Shown here piece by piece: positions 25,026-34,133 of a stretch of 64,000 nt of DNA. Numbering within the stretch: the stretch's first letter is position 1; every line of letters begins with the position of its first letter. The stretch spans positions 248,001 to 312,000 of the forward strand of contig NZ_JASLGT010000008.1 in assembly GCF_030150205.1 (NCBI RefSeq), in the 5' to 3' direction. Source of the stretch: Niabella sp. GTDB taxonomy: Bacteria > Bacteroidota > Bacteroidia > Chitinophagales > Chitinophagaceae. The notes beneath the pieces were generated by a model. That model was not told the DNA's origin. It did not search any database and saw only the letters and a list, made by a program, of their open reading frames with translations. The position numbers were made by a program, and so were the translations under genes.

Positions 25026-25979
25026 CTATCTGAAATTAAACAAAGTAGCCGTAAACATGCCCCGTTCTCTTTTTTTAAAGATCACATCCCAGTTACCGAT
25101 ATAGCGAAGCACCGAAGGCACGAGCAGGCGCCCCACCTTTGTTAATGCTACCTCCATATGTACATCAAAATCATAGGCGCCGGTATTATAGCTCAGGTCA
25201 TAGCTACGACCCATGATTTCAAAACTATGGTCGTTAAACCAGGTGGTCATCTGATCATATACGATCCGGCTCCGGTCCGATCCGCTCAAGCCCGCCTTGG
25301 CCTTAATCTCAAATTTATAGGCATTCTTGCCATTGTACGAAACATAGTCAATGGTATAATCATAAAGATCCGCAATGCGGGGATCAAATATATTGCTCTT
25401 TTCACCCATCAGCGGAATGCCCGGGATCTTTTTTCCCGGATTAAAAAACAACATCTTCAACTGCTCTTTACGTTTTTCAATACCGGATTTTTCCCTGGGA
25501 TTTAAACCGGCATTTCCTACAATATTTGTTTCCCCGCACACTTTTCCCGTGGTAAAGAAAAGGCCGGCATATAATTCAGCCGTATAGTAATTATAATCAC
25601 CGTTCTTATCCAGCATATCGCCCGTTGTGTTCTCATATTCTTTTGTCATGGTACGACAGCCACCCTGGTAGGTCTGATGGGTTTTACTGTTGAGCGATGC
25701 GATCTGCTGCCCACGCTTATCCTTCATTACAATATTGTTTAATGAAGAGAAGCTAAGCACCCTTAAATTTTTAAACGCCTTATAAAAGCTCGTATCTTTT
25801 TTAACACGGTCGATGAAACCCGGTACATTCAGTTTGTTATTGATCACCACTTCCGAAAGGGTTACCATCTGCGCCAGGCGCTCATTTTCCAGTGAATCCT
25901 GCACAGCTTCCTGCACCTGTGCACCCAGCCACTGGCAGATGCCCTGCAGCAATAAAAGAAAAAGGATTTTTGATTTCAT
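25026..25979 (-). CDS. Secreted protein, unknown (Bacteroidota-conserved)
   Basis: The 317-aa product has a signal peptide (MKSKILFLLLLQGICQWLGA). Its first part, MVTLSEVVINNKLNVPGFID with VKKDTSFYKAFKNLRVLSFS, is a pattern seen in many uncharacterised Bacteroidota proteins near TonB-dependent-receptor-like carboxypeptidase-regulatory segments. A pair of cysteines (about residues 108 and 147) might form a disulfide. The C-terminal part has alternating strands (YDFDVHMEVALTKVGRLLVP). It is located in the periplasm or outer membrane. No function can be assigned. It stands alone between PBP4 and the LuxE-like gene, 38 bases downstream of the latter. Confidence 0.65.
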   Translation of the reverse strand: MKSKILFLLLLQGICQWLGAQVQEAVQDSLENERLAQMVTLSEVVINNKLNVPGFIDRVKKDTSFYKAFKNLRVLSFSSLNNIVMKDKRGQQIASLNSKTHQTYQGGCRTMTKEYENTTGDMLDKNGDYNYYTAELYAGLFFTTGKVCGETNIVGNAGLNPREKSGIEKRKEQLKMLFFNPGKKIPGIPLMGEKSNIFDPRIADLYDYTIDYVSYNGKNAYKFEIKAKAGLSGSDRSRIVYDQMTTWFNDHSFEIMGRSYDLSYNTGAYDFDVHMEVALTKVGRLLVPSVLRYIGNWDVIFKKRERGMFTATLFNFR

Positions 25980-26017
25980 AATTCTAAAAGCATGAAGCGC
26001 TGATCTTCTTAAACCGT

Positions 26018-27004
26018 TCAGAGCGCCAGCAGGCTACAGCCGCGTATATCGCTGTTGTCCCTTCTGCCCAATACCTCAAAGGTCCCGTTGGCATGTACGA
26101 TGCCCAGGTCGTCCGTTGCGATAAAGCTGCAGGAATAAATATTTGCCAGGTCAATAATATTCAATACACCACGGGCCGGCCGGGTGATAACCGAAAGCGG
26201 ATCTTCTTCCTCCCTCAGCACCATCCGCATCCAGGGTGGCGTATTAAAAATACCCGCTCCTTTTGAATAGGCCTGGGAGAGCAGCTCCGTCATACCATAT
26301 TCAGAGTGCACCACTGGTATGCCAAAATTTCGCTTCAGCTCATCGTGCACCTCTGCACGGATCAGCTCGCGTCTTCGTCCTTTCATACCACCAGTTTCCA
26401 TAACAATGGTATGTTTCAGTTCCCGGGGAAACTGCGCGGCAAAATCAAGCAGCGCATAGGTTACCCCAATCAGCAGGGTCTTTTGCCCACGTTCCTCCAG
26501 TTGCTGCAACGTTTGAGCCAGGGATGCAACATCATGAAGGTAAAAACCACTTTGCGGATGTTTGCTGTCGCGGATCAGCTGGTCTACCATAAAAACCAGC
26601 GAAGAATGTCCCCGCTCCAGGTAAGAAGGCAGCAGGCCCAGGATGCAAAAGTCCGTTGCCGGTCCGTAAAACAGCTCAAAGGCGTTTGTAAAACTTTGAG
26701 TATATAAAGCGGACTCTTTTACCAGATGCCGGCTGTTAACGGTACCGGTAGTGCCGCTGCTTTCAAAATATACTTCGGGCTCAAAAGCGGTAGCGGTCAC
26801 TTCGTGTGTTTTAAAGAACCGGATGGGCAGGAAAGGGATATCAGAAAGCCGGGAAACGGTACCCGCCTTACACCCGATAGCGTCCGCATAACTCCGGTAT
26901 ATTTTATTGTGCTGATATTGAAACAGGAACACCTCCTTTGCCAGGGCTTCGAACCCTGCCGCATCAACAGTAAATACTGATTCTTTCAACGCTTCCAATT
27001 TCAT
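26018..27004 (-). CDS. LuxE/PaaK-like acyl-protein synthetase (acyltransferase)
   Basis: The 328-aa protein resembles the LuxE group of the ANL adenylating enzymes. It has IPFLPIRFFKTHEVTA, the phosphate-binding FESSGTTGTVNSRHLV (SSGTTG, A3 motif), ETGGMKGRRRELIRAEVHDE and SEYGMTELLSQAY (A5), with the C-terminal RDNSDIRGCSLL. LuxE activates fatty acids as acyl-AMP and passes them to a protein thiol or CoA. The substrate here is unknown. The frame continues upstream to 27325, but the family start is ATG 27004 (MKLEALKESVF). It is divergent (73 bases) from a UbiA-like membrane protein. Confidence 0.8.
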   Translation of the reverse strand: MKLEALKESVFTVDAAGFEALAKEVFLFQYQHNKIYRSYADAIGCKAGTVSRLSDIPFLPIRFFKTHEVTATAFEPEVYFESSGTTGTVNSRHLVKESALYTQSFTNAFELFYGPATDFCILGLLPSYLERGHSSLVFMVDQLIRDSKHPQSGFYLHDVASLAQTLQQLEERGQKTLLIGVTYALLDFAAQFPRELKHTIVMETGGMKGRRRELIRAEVHDELKRNFGIPVVHSEYGMTELLSQAYSKGAGIFNTPPWMRMVLREEEDPLSVITRPARGVLNIIDLANIYSCSFIATDDLGIVHANGTFEVLGRRDNSDIRGCSLLAL

Positions 27005-27076
27005 GAGAGATGCCGCAAAAATACAAATAGGGCACAGATAATAAAGGATTAAGTTTGCAGCAGAAACCCGGTTCTC

Positions 27077-27946
27077 ATGACAGCAAAGGGCAAAGTTTTT
27101 TTTGATTTTATCATTTTCAGCAACCTGTTCATCGCATGCTGCGCAGTGGCCATGTGTCTTTGTACAGTTGCGGTTTTCGATATTGGCAAACTTCCGGCAG
27201 ACTATGCCGCATTTGTCTTTTTTTCTACGCTTTCCAGTTATAGCATTCACTGGTACCTTACCAATGCGGATGTAGAAGTTACAGCCAGCCGTACGGATTG
27301 GCTCCGGCAGCATAAAAGAGTGCACGCTGTTTTTTTTGTCATCAGCGCCATAGGCACCGCCTTCTTCCTCATCCGTTTAAAACCCTACTGGCTGTACATC
27401 CTGCCCGCCGGGGGGTTAACCGTAATGTATACCGCTCCAAAATTTCCGCATCGTTTTTTCCGGTCGCTGCAACGGTACATCCTTGGCAAAACCTTTTTAC
27501 TGGCGGCCATGTGGACCTATGTAACTACCGCGCTAACCTTTTTTGTACAGCAGATCACCTGGCAAACGCGACATTATATCTATGTGGCCGACCGGTTTGC
27601 GCTGATTTTTGCCATTTGCATTCTCTTTGACCTGAGGGATAAACAATTTGACAAGCAAACAGGAATAAAAAGCCTGGTGACCATACTGCCGCTCGAAAAA
27701 ATAAAAATAATTTTCATCTTGTTTATTCTTATAAACATTACAGGTTCTTACATACTATATACTTATACTCAAGACCTTATACATTTCATCTTTCTGGCCC
27801 TGCCGGCGGTGCTCACCTACCTGCTGTATCCCTTCGCAATAAAATCTAAAAATGATTACCTTTTTTATTTTATTTTAGACGGCCTGATGGCGCTGACGTC
27901 CGTGTTATATTTTATGAAAATGGTGATTGAAATGTATACACGATAA
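27077..27946 (+). CDS. UbiA-like polytopic membrane protein
   Basis: The 289-aa protein has about eight hydrophobic helices. The segment FDLRDKQFDKQTGIKSL (about residues 188-204) matches the second Asp-rich motif of UbiA prenyltransferases (DxxxD followed by GIKT). The first motif (NDxxDxxxD after helix 2) appears only as NADVEVTASRTDW, so it is degenerate. It may be a diverged prenyltransferase or a UbiA-fold protein with another role. It is followed 29 bases later by a 90-aa gene on the same strand. Confidence 0.65.
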   Translation: MTAKGKVFFDFIIFSNLFIACCAVAMCLCTVAVFDIGKLPADYAAFVFFSTLSSYSIHWYLTNADVEVTASRTDWLRQHKRVHAVFFVISAIGTAFFLIRLKPYWLYILPAGGLTVMYTAPKFPHRFFRSLQRYILGKTFLLAAMWTYVTTALTFFVQQITWQTRHYIYVADRFALIFAICILFDLRDKQFDKQTGIKSLVTILPLEKIKIIFILFILINITGSYILYTYTQDLIHFIFLALPAVLTYLLYPFAIKSKNDYLFYFILDGLMALTSVLYFMKMVIEMYTR

Positions 27947-27975
27947 GTTAGCACAAAAATTGATAGATATAACTT

Positions 27976-28248
27976 ATGCATACTTCATTTAATAAAATTG
28001 TACATTTTACCCGCCTGATAAAAATCAATGGCAGATTACGAGAATTTAATTACCGGAAAAACAACAATGCCGGCAGCTATGTGTTTGATGTAGATACAGC
28101 GGATGACCGTGGAAACCGCTTATTTTTCAGGCTGCTGAAGGAAGACAATGAGTGGCAGCTTACCACTAAAATGTCAATGCCGGAATGGGTTACCGATAAC
28201 CAGGAATTATTAGTTACCGAACTGGAAGAAGGCGTGCTGAATAATTAA
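27976..28248 (+). CDS. Small conserved hypothetical protein
   Basis: The 90-aa product (MHTSFNKIVHFTRLIKINGR to VTDNQELLVTELEEGVLNN) has a beta-rich middle (GSYVFDVDTADDRGNRLFFR) and an acidic tail. No membrane segment or signal peptide is present, so it is probably cytoplasmic. The ATG follows the UbiA-like gene by 29 bases. I do not recognise a domain. Confidence 0.6.
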   Translation: MHTSFNKIVHFTRLIKINGRLREFNYRKNNNAGSYVFDVDTADDRGNRLFFRLLKEDNEWQLTTKMSMPEWVTDNQELLVTELEEGVLNN

Positions 28249-28266
28249 GGGCCGCACGCGGCGCAG

Positions 28267-28322
28267 CTACCATGTGTAACGTTTTTACAATGAAGCCTCA
28301 TAAAAAATTTTACACATGGTAG
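28267..28322 (+). promoter_or_regulatory. 13-bp inverted repeat overlapping the next start codon
   Basis: CTACCATGTGTAA (28267-28279) and TTACACATGGTAG (28310-28322) are exact reverse complements around a 30-base loop and are followed by TTTTTATTT. It can be a terminator for the upstream genes. The right arm contains the ATG at 28316 used for the phosphatase gene, so pairing could also mask that start. A 10-codon frame (28290-28322, MKPHKKFYTW) ends inside the arm. Confidence 0.55.
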
Positions 28323-29161
28323 TTTTTATTTCCCCCGTGAAAAATACAAGGGCAGCCATAACAAACACGCTAAAGACCATACTCCTGGCCGTGCTTTGTG
28401 CCTGCACATCCTCCCGGCAGTTAGTGCAGCAGCCGGATACTTCAAAAACAACTACAAACGGAAAGCTTTGGAGCTCCCTGTACCAGCAAAAAGCCGCAGA
28501 GTATGCCGCGCTTTGCTACCAGGCCTATAATACGGCCCGGATGAGCCTGGATCGTTCCCTGCCACTGGCATCATCGGAGAAACCACCTGCAATTATTACC
28601 GATATTGACGAAACCTTCCTGGATAATAGTCCCTATGCTGTTCGGCAGGCCTTGCAGGGCAAGGATTATGACAGCAAAACATGGCAGGAATGGACCGGAA
28701 AAGGAGCTGCCCTTCCGCTTCCGGGAAGTGTTGATTTCTTTAACTATGCGGCTTCAAAAGGCGTTACGGTCTTTTATATTACCAACCGGGGCGAGCAGGA
28801 ACGTGCCGGCACCATGGCGAACCTTAAAAAATACCGCTATCCTTTTGCAGACAACGAACACCTGATTATGATGCAGGGTGAATCTTCAAAAGAAAAACGC
28901 CGGTTGTCCATCGCTATGCGCTATTCCATTCTTTTACTGCTGGGCGACAACCTCGCAGACTTTAGTAATCTCTGGGATAAAAAAACAACAGCAGAACGGC
29001 TGGAGCAGGTAAAGGAGAATGCCGCCGCATTTGGCACACGGTTTATCATCCTTCCCAACCCAACCTATGGCGGATGGGAAGATGCCCTTTACGGAAATCA
29101 ACACAGCCTTACACCCGCGCAAAAAGAGTCCGCAATCCGGGCCAATTTGTCTGCGTATTAA
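28316..29161 (+). CDS. 5'-nucleotidase, lipoprotein e(P4) family acid phosphatase
   Basis: The 281-aa protein is a class C (HAD) acid phosphatase: AIITDIDETFLDNSPYAVRQ holds the DxDxT nucleophile motif. VFYITNRGEQER, KEKRRLSI and LLGDNLADF are the further HAD motifs. The lipobox LCAC (Cys about residue 29) marks it as a lipoprotein facing the periplasm or surface. Relatives dephosphorylate nucleotides for NAD/nucleoside uptake. The start may be ATG 28316 or, more in line with a normal lipoprotein signal, GTG 28337 (codon 8). Confidence 0.88.
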   Translation: MVVFISPVKNTRAAITNTLKTILLAVLCACTSSRQLVQQPDTSKTTTNGKLWSSLYQQKAAEYAALCYQAYNTARMSLDRSLPLASSEKPPAIITDIDETFLDNSPYAVRQALQGKDYDSKTWQEWTGKGAALPLPGSVDFFNYAASKGVTVFYITNRGEQERAGTMANLKKYRYPFADNEHLIMMQGESSKEKRRLSIAMRYSILLLLGDNLADFSNLWDKKTTAERLEQVKENAAAFGTRFIILPNPTYGGWEDALYGNQHSLTPAQKESAIRANLSAY

Positions 29162-29364
29162 GTCATACCCCCACCAGCCGGTAACACAATTTTTAAAAAT
29201 AAAAGTTGAACTTCCGGATCTTAATACAATCCCCGAAGTTCTGATATGCTTCCACCGGTTTCATCCCGGGAAAAGCACAAAATAGTGTACATTGCAACAA
29301 GGGCAGCGCAAAGGGGCTTTGAAGCGGCTTTATATCAGAACCGGTCCCTCTATTAAATATATCA

Positions 29365-30099
29365 ATGATGACAAAATTATCGGTCAATATTAATAAAATT
29401 GCTACGCTCCGGAATTCCCGTGGTGGCGACAATCCGGATCTTATCAAAATGGCGCTGGATGCGGAAAATTTCGGCGCGGATGGCATCACGGTTCATCCCC
29501 GGCCGGATGAACGGCATATCCGCTATAAAGATGTGCATGATTTAAAACCGCTGCTGACCACCGAATTTAATATTGAAGGAAACAGCCGTGAGCAAAAGTT
29601 TATCGACCTGGTGCTCGAAGTAAAACCCCACCAGGTAACCCTTGTTCCGGATGCCACGGGGCAGTTAACATCGGACCATGGATGGGACACCATTCAGCAT
29701 CAGCAATACCTGGAAGAAACCATCGGCATTTTTAAGTCCGCAGGTATAAGGGTATCTATTTTTGTAGATCCTGATCCGCGAATGGTGGAAGGTGCGGCAG
29801 CCGTGGGAACCGACCGGATCGAGCTGTATACAGAAGCCTATGCCCGAAACTTTCCGCAAAACCGGGAGGCGGCCATCGCTCCGTATTTGGCCGCTGCTGA
29901 AAAAGCCCGGGAGCTGGGACTGGGGCTCAATGCCGGGCACGACCTGGATTTAAACAACCTGAATTATTTCAGTCAGCAGATTCCCTGGCTCGATGAAGTA
30001 AGTATTGGCCATGCGTTGATCTGTGATGCACTGTACCTGGGTTTTGAAAATACGATCCAGTTGTACAAACGGCAACTGGCCATGAGAAGCAGCCTCTAA
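29365..30099 (+). CDS. pdxJ: Pyridoxine 5'-phosphate synthase
   Basis: The 244-aa TIM barrel carries PdxJ motifs: KLSVNINKIATLRNSRGGDN, ADGITVHPRPDERHIRYKDV, QVTLVPDATGQLTSDHGWD and GLNAGHDLDLNNLNYF, then EVSIGHALICDALYLG. It condenses 3-amino-2-oxopropyl phosphate with 1-deoxyxylulose 5-phosphate to pyridoxine 5'-phosphate. The two adjacent ATGs (29365, 29368) are equally possible starts. The M14 peptidase gene begins 23 bases after its stop codon and may share the transcript. The spacer before it (29162-29364) shows no gene. Confidence 0.96.
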   Translation: MMTKLSVNINKIATLRNSRGGDNPDLIKMALDAENFGADGITVHPRPDERHIRYKDVHDLKPLLTTEFNIEGNSREQKFIDLVLEVKPHQVTLVPDATGQLTSDHGWDTIQHQQYLEETIGIFKSAGIRVSIFVDPDPRMVEGAAAVGTDRIELYTEAYARNFPQNREAAIAPYLAAAEKARELGLGLNAGHDLDLNNLNYFSQQIPWLDEVSIGHALICDALYLGFENTIQLYKRQLAMRSSL

Positions 30100-30122
30100 C
30101 TTCCTTTTTATTTGCATTGATT

Positions 30123-31856
30123 ATGACCCGCATTTCTTTTCTTTTCCTGGCAATGATCTTCTTTGCCGTGGCAGCACCTGCGCAAAAGCTTACGACTGTT
30201 TTTGAAACCAGCAACGGGAAGCAAACACCCGAATATGCCGGAGTTATTCAATGGTGGCAACAGCTTGACAAACGATCGGACAAGGTGCAGATGCGCCCGA
30301 TGGGCATGACAGATGCAGGGTTTCCGCTACACCTGGTAACCATCAGTAACCAGCCGGTCATCAGTTTTGAAAAAGCGCATCAACAGAAAAAGACCGTACT
30401 GCTGATTAATAATGGCATCCATCCCGGGGAGCCGGATGGCATTGACGCATCAATGCTGCTGGCACGTGATATTGCGGAGCAAAGGCTCCGGCTTCCGGAT
30501 AACGTGGTGCTGGCCCTGATACCGGTTTACAATATCGGGGGCTGTCTGAACCGCAGTGCTTATTACCGGGTAGACCAGGATGGCCCGGACGCATTCGGAT
30601 CGAGAGGCAATTCCCAAAATCTGGACCTGAACCGGGATTTTATAAAATGTGATACCCGGGATGCCCTGGCCTTTACTGAAATCTTTCACCAGGTAGATCC
30701 CGATATATTTGTAGACAATCATGTAAGCAATGGAGCCGACTACCAGCATGTAATGACGCTCCTCTCATCTCAGCATAATAAACTGGGTGGAAAAATGGGG
30801 GAATTTATGAACCGGCAATTTGAGCCGGAGCTTTACAGCCGCATGCAGCAAGAAGGTTTTGACCTCATTCCTTATGTGAATGATTTTGGAGATGCGGTTA
30901 CCAATGGCTGGTCCGCATTCTGGGACAGTCCCCGTTATGCCAGCGGTTATGCAACGCTCTTTCATTCTTTTGCATTTGTACCGGAAACGCATATGCTGAA
31001 GCCCTATCCCCAGCGCGTAAAAGCCACTTATGCGCTAATGAAAAGTTTTATCGGCTTTGCGGCAGCTCATGGTCATGAGATCCAACAGCTGAGGCGGGAA
31101 GCCCGTGCAGAAGCCACGCGTGCCGTATCTTTTCCGGCGCAATACAAACTGGATTCGGCCGCGGCCACCACCATTACCTTTAAAGGATACGAAGCTACCC
31201 GGAAAAAAAGTGAGGTATCTGGCCTACCAAGGCTTTACTACGATCGCACCAAACCGTTTACCCGGCAGATCCCCTTTTATAATGTATACCGGCCACAGCG
31301 TTTTGTAACCAAACCACGGGCCTATATCATTCCGCAGGGTTGGTGGAAAGTAACCGACCGCTTAAAGGCAAATAAGATAAAAATGCAGCAGCTGACCCGG
31401 GATACCACGATAACCGTGCAGGCCTATTATATCACAAAATACCGGTCTTCCCCAACGCCCTACCAAATGCATCATGCCAATACGGATGTGGAAGTGGAAG
31501 CAAAAGAGCAGCAGCTTCGTTTTAGAAAAGGAGATTGGTGGATCCCGATGAACCAGGCGGCCAATCGCTTCCTGTTTGAAACACTGGAGCCCTATTATGA
31601 AGACAGTTATTTTGCCTGGAACTTTTTTGACGGGGTCTTAAACAATAAGGAATGGTATTCTGCATACAATTACGAAGACATTGCAGCCGGATATCTAAAG
31701 GGAAACGCTGCGCTCCGGACCGCCCTTGAAGAAAAGCGCAGATCTGATACCGCTTTTGCAAACAGTGCTGCAGCACAACTCACCTTTATATTCAATCAAT
31801 CGCCGTATAAAGATCCCGATTTTATGCGCTATCCTGTTTTCCGGATTATGGATTAG
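30123..31856 (+). CDS. Secreted M14 family zinc metallocarboxypeptidase
   Basis: The 577-aa protein has a signal peptide (MTRISFLFLAMIFFAVAAPA, cleaved near Q). Zinc-site motifs of M14 carboxypeptidases are present: INNGIHPGEPDGIDA (HxxE), DIFVDNHVSNGADYQH (third zinc His), the substrate-binding NLDLNRDF and the catalytic Glu region FAFVPETHMLKPYPQR. It should remove C-terminal residues from peptides in the periplasm or outside. The C-terminal 200 residues form an extra domain of unknown role. ATG 30123 is preferred to TTG 30117. Its 3' end overlaps the convergent lipoprotein gene by 11 bases. Confidence 0.9.
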   Translation: MTRISFLFLAMIFFAVAAPAQKLTTVFETSNGKQTPEYAGVIQWWQQLDKRSDKVQMRPMGMTDAGFPLHLVTISNQPVISFEKAHQQKKTVLLINNGIHPGEPDGIDASMLLARDIAEQRLRLPDNVVLALIPVYNIGGCLNRSAYYRVDQDGPDAFGSRGNSQNLDLNRDFIKCDTRDALAFTEIFHQVDPDIFVDNHVSNGADYQHVMTLLSSQHNKLGGKMGEFMNRQFEPELYSRMQQEGFDLIPYVNDFGDAVTNGWSAFWDSPRYASGYATLFHSFAFVPETHMLKPYPQRVKATYALMKSFIGFAAAHGHEIQQLRREARAEATRAVSFPAQYKLDSAAATTITFKGYEATRKKSEVSGLPRLYYDRTKPFTRQIPFYNVYRPQRFVTKPRAYIIPQGWWKVTDRLKANKIKMQQLTRDTTITVQAYYITKYRSSPTPYQMHHANTDVEVEAKEQQLRFRKGDWWIPMNQAANRFLFETLEPYYEDSYFAWNFFDGVLNNKEWYSAYNYEDIAAGYLKGNAALRTALEEKRRSDTAFANSAAAQLTFIFNQSPYKDPDFMRYPVFRIMD

Positions 31857-32367
31857 CGCCGGGTTGAGCCTCCGGTGTTCTTTCCAGTATAAATCCATTT
31901 TCTGCAGCAAACCGGACCTGTGTCTCCTGCAGGCGAAGGATCACCTCTTCCTGCGCAGTCAGCACCTGGTTCATCCGGTTACTGGCTTCAATACGGGCCG
32001 CTTCATCCGGGGCATCACCAATTGCCCTGTAGGCGGTATATAATCCTTTAAAATATTCAAAGTACCGGACAGCCACGGTTTTAAAATCATCTCCGCCCGT
32101 AAATTTGGAAACATCAATATTTTCGATCCGGTCTACTTTCTCCTGTATCACGGTTTCCATCTTCTCCGCAGCTGCCGAAACACATTTATAATCAGCACTG
32201 TCTGCACATGTTTTAATTTTATTTTCTGTTTGCCGTATGGGCTCAGCAAGACTTTGCTCCAAACCTGCAATCTCATCACTATACTGCTTTGCAGTCATGG
32301 TTACCTTCCCTTTGCAGGCAATTAAAAAAAAGAGGGTCAACGCGCCTAATGCTGTCTTCAATTGCAT
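31846..32367 (-). CDS. Lipoprotein, helical, unknown function
   Basis: The 173-aa product has a lipoprotein signal peptide (MQLKTALGALTLFFLIAC, lipobox LIAC with Cys 18). The mature part is mostly helical with two cysteines (TCADSADYKC) and repeated Glu/Lys heptads (AAAEKMETVIQEKVDRIENI), suggesting a four-helix bundle. Similar small lipoproteins are frequent in Bacteroidota; no function is known. Its 3' end overlaps the M14 peptidase gene by 11 bases. Confidence 0.7.
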   Translation of the reverse strand: MQLKTALGALTLFFLIACKGKVTMTAKQYSDEIAGLEQSLAEPIRQTENKIKTCADSADYKCVSAAAEKMETVIQEKVDRIENIDVSKFTGGDDFKTVAVRYFEYFKGLYTAYRAIGDAPDEAARIEASNRMNQVLTAQEEVILRLQETQVRFAAENGFILERTPEAQPGANP

Positions 32368-32513
32368 GGATGTATTTTATTTTATGTCCGACAATCCGCC
32401 GATGTCTTTCTCACGCATGCACCGGCCTGGCGTATAAAACTCCGCTCACTCCCATTTGCCTTACCGGCATTTCCCGGAATGGTTGCGGCATTAACAGTGC
32501 CGGTTCCAGCAGG

Positions 32514-34034
32514 CTAACTGCCAGTGCTTTCGCCCGGATTGTTCTGGGCTTTGCGGGCATAGTAATAATAAATCGGCACTCCAATTATAACAATAACCAG
32601 GCCTAATAATGAGGTAAAGGTCTTTTCATACAACAATCCGATACCCAGTGTGCCGGCCATCAGGAGATAGATAATGGGAATAACCGGGTAACCAAATGCT
32701 TTGTAGGGACGTTCTGCATCGGGGCGCTTCCGGCGCAGGCGGAAAACACCGACGATGGTAAGAATATAAAACACCACGGTAATAAACACTACATAATCCA
32801 GCAAAACGCCATACTTGCCGCTGAGACATAAAATACTGGTCCAGATACATTGCGCCCACAGTGCCCACTGCGGCACCGCATTTTTATTGAGGGTGCCGGC
32901 CTGTGGGAGGAACAATTTATCCTTAGCCATTGTATAGTATACCCGCGCACCGGAAAGAATCAATCCGTTATTACATCCGAAAGTAGAGATCATGATCATT
33001 ACAGCGATAATAGCAGCACCGTAGTGACCAAATATAGAAGAGGCTGCTGCAGTTGCCACACGATCCTGAACGGCAAATGCAATATTGGGGTCTGCTACTT
33101 CCGGGGCATATGCAATGGTTGCACCGGATGCAGGCGGAATCATTGGTAAAACGGCCAGGTACATAAGGTTTGCCAGCAGGTATACAACCGTTACCACAAG
33201 CGTTCCTAAAAAAAGACTTAGCCCTACATTGCGTTTAGGATTCTTGATTTCCCCTGCAATAAATGTTACATTTTCCCAGGCTACACTGCTGAAAACCGAT
33301 CCCACCATCGCAGCGCTGATCAGTCCCAGGCCCACCATCATGCTGCCTGGAGATTGAAATACCGACCAGCCCTGTTTTACACCGGCAGCATCCGTAACGG
33401 GCGTAGTAAATTTCATATCAAAACCCGAGGCCCAGTTTGCATTCCAGATATCCGCTTTAGCGGCAACCAGTAAACCAAATATGATCAGGCCGAATAAAGA
33501 GAACAGTTTAACAATGGTAAATATCGTCTGGATGATCTTTCCATCCTTTACGCCGCGTGTATTGATGTATGTTAGAAAAATGATCAGTGCAATGGAAACC
33601 AGTTGTGCCGGGAAAATACGCACCCAGCCGAAATCGAAAAGAAGATTGCGTTCATCCATCGTAAGCGCAGGAATAAAGTAGCCTGCAAACTTGCTGAAGG
33701 CAACACCAACCGCTGCAATGGTACCTGTTTGGATCACCGAAAAAAAGCTCCAGCCATATAAAAATCCCACCATCGGGTTATACGCTTCTTTCAGGTATAC
33801 ATACTGTCCGCCCGCCTTTGGAAACATGGAAGAAAGCTCCCCATAGGTTACCGCTGCAAAAACAGTCATCAGCCCTGTAATCACCCACAGCGCAACCAGC
33901 CAGCCGGCAGATCCTACCTGCCGGGTCATATCCGAGGCTACAATAAAAATACCGGAACCAATCATGGATCCGGCTACGATCATTGTACCATCAAATAAAT
34001 TGAGCGATTGTTTAAACGCAACTTTCTCCGCCAT
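32514..34034 (-). CDS. APC family amino acid permease
   Basis: The 506-aa protein has about twelve to thirteen membrane helices and the APC signature GTMIVAGSMIGSGIFIVASD (substrate-binding unwound helix 1, GSGIF) and SSMFPKAGGQYVYLKEAYNP. The pattern resembles the LAT/YhdG-type exchangers. It imports amino acids across the inner membrane; the substrate cannot be told. It is encoded alone, with no partner subunit nearby. Confidence 0.9.
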   Translation of the reverse strand: MAEKVAFKQSLNLFDGTMIVAGSMIGSGIFIVASDMTRQVGSAGWLVALWVITGLMTVFAAVTYGELSSMFPKAGGQYVYLKEAYNPMVGFLYGWSFFSVIQTGTIAAVGVAFSKFAGYFIPALTMDERNLLFDFGWVRIFPAQLVSIALIIFLTYINTRGVKDGKIIQTIFTIVKLFSLFGLIIFGLLVAAKADIWNANWASGFDMKFTTPVTDAAGVKQGWSVFQSPGSMMVGLGLISAAMVGSVFSSVAWENVTFIAGEIKNPKRNVGLSLFLGTLVVTVVYLLANLMYLAVLPMIPPASGATIAYAPEVADPNIAFAVQDRVATAAASSIFGHYGAAIIAVMIMISTFGCNNGLILSGARVYYTMAKDKLFLPQAGTLNKNAVPQWALWAQCIWTSILCLSGKYGVLLDYVVFITVVFYILTIVGVFRLRRKRPDAERPYKAFGYPVIPIIYLLMAGTLGIGLLYEKTFTSLLGLVIVIIGVPIYYYYARKAQNNPGESTGS

Positions 34035-34133
34035 TGTTTTAATTTATTAGCCCAAAATAAGATTTTATTGGAAATAAACGGCAAAAAAATACCCTGCTAA
34101 AAGCAAGGTCATTAAGAAGGTCCGGCCGAAATA

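Noticed and set aside
26018..27325. Longer, 435-aa form of the LuxE-like protein
   Set aside because: The extra 107 residues overlap the divergent gene's 5' end and its promoter and do not resemble the family; ATG 27004 is the normal start.
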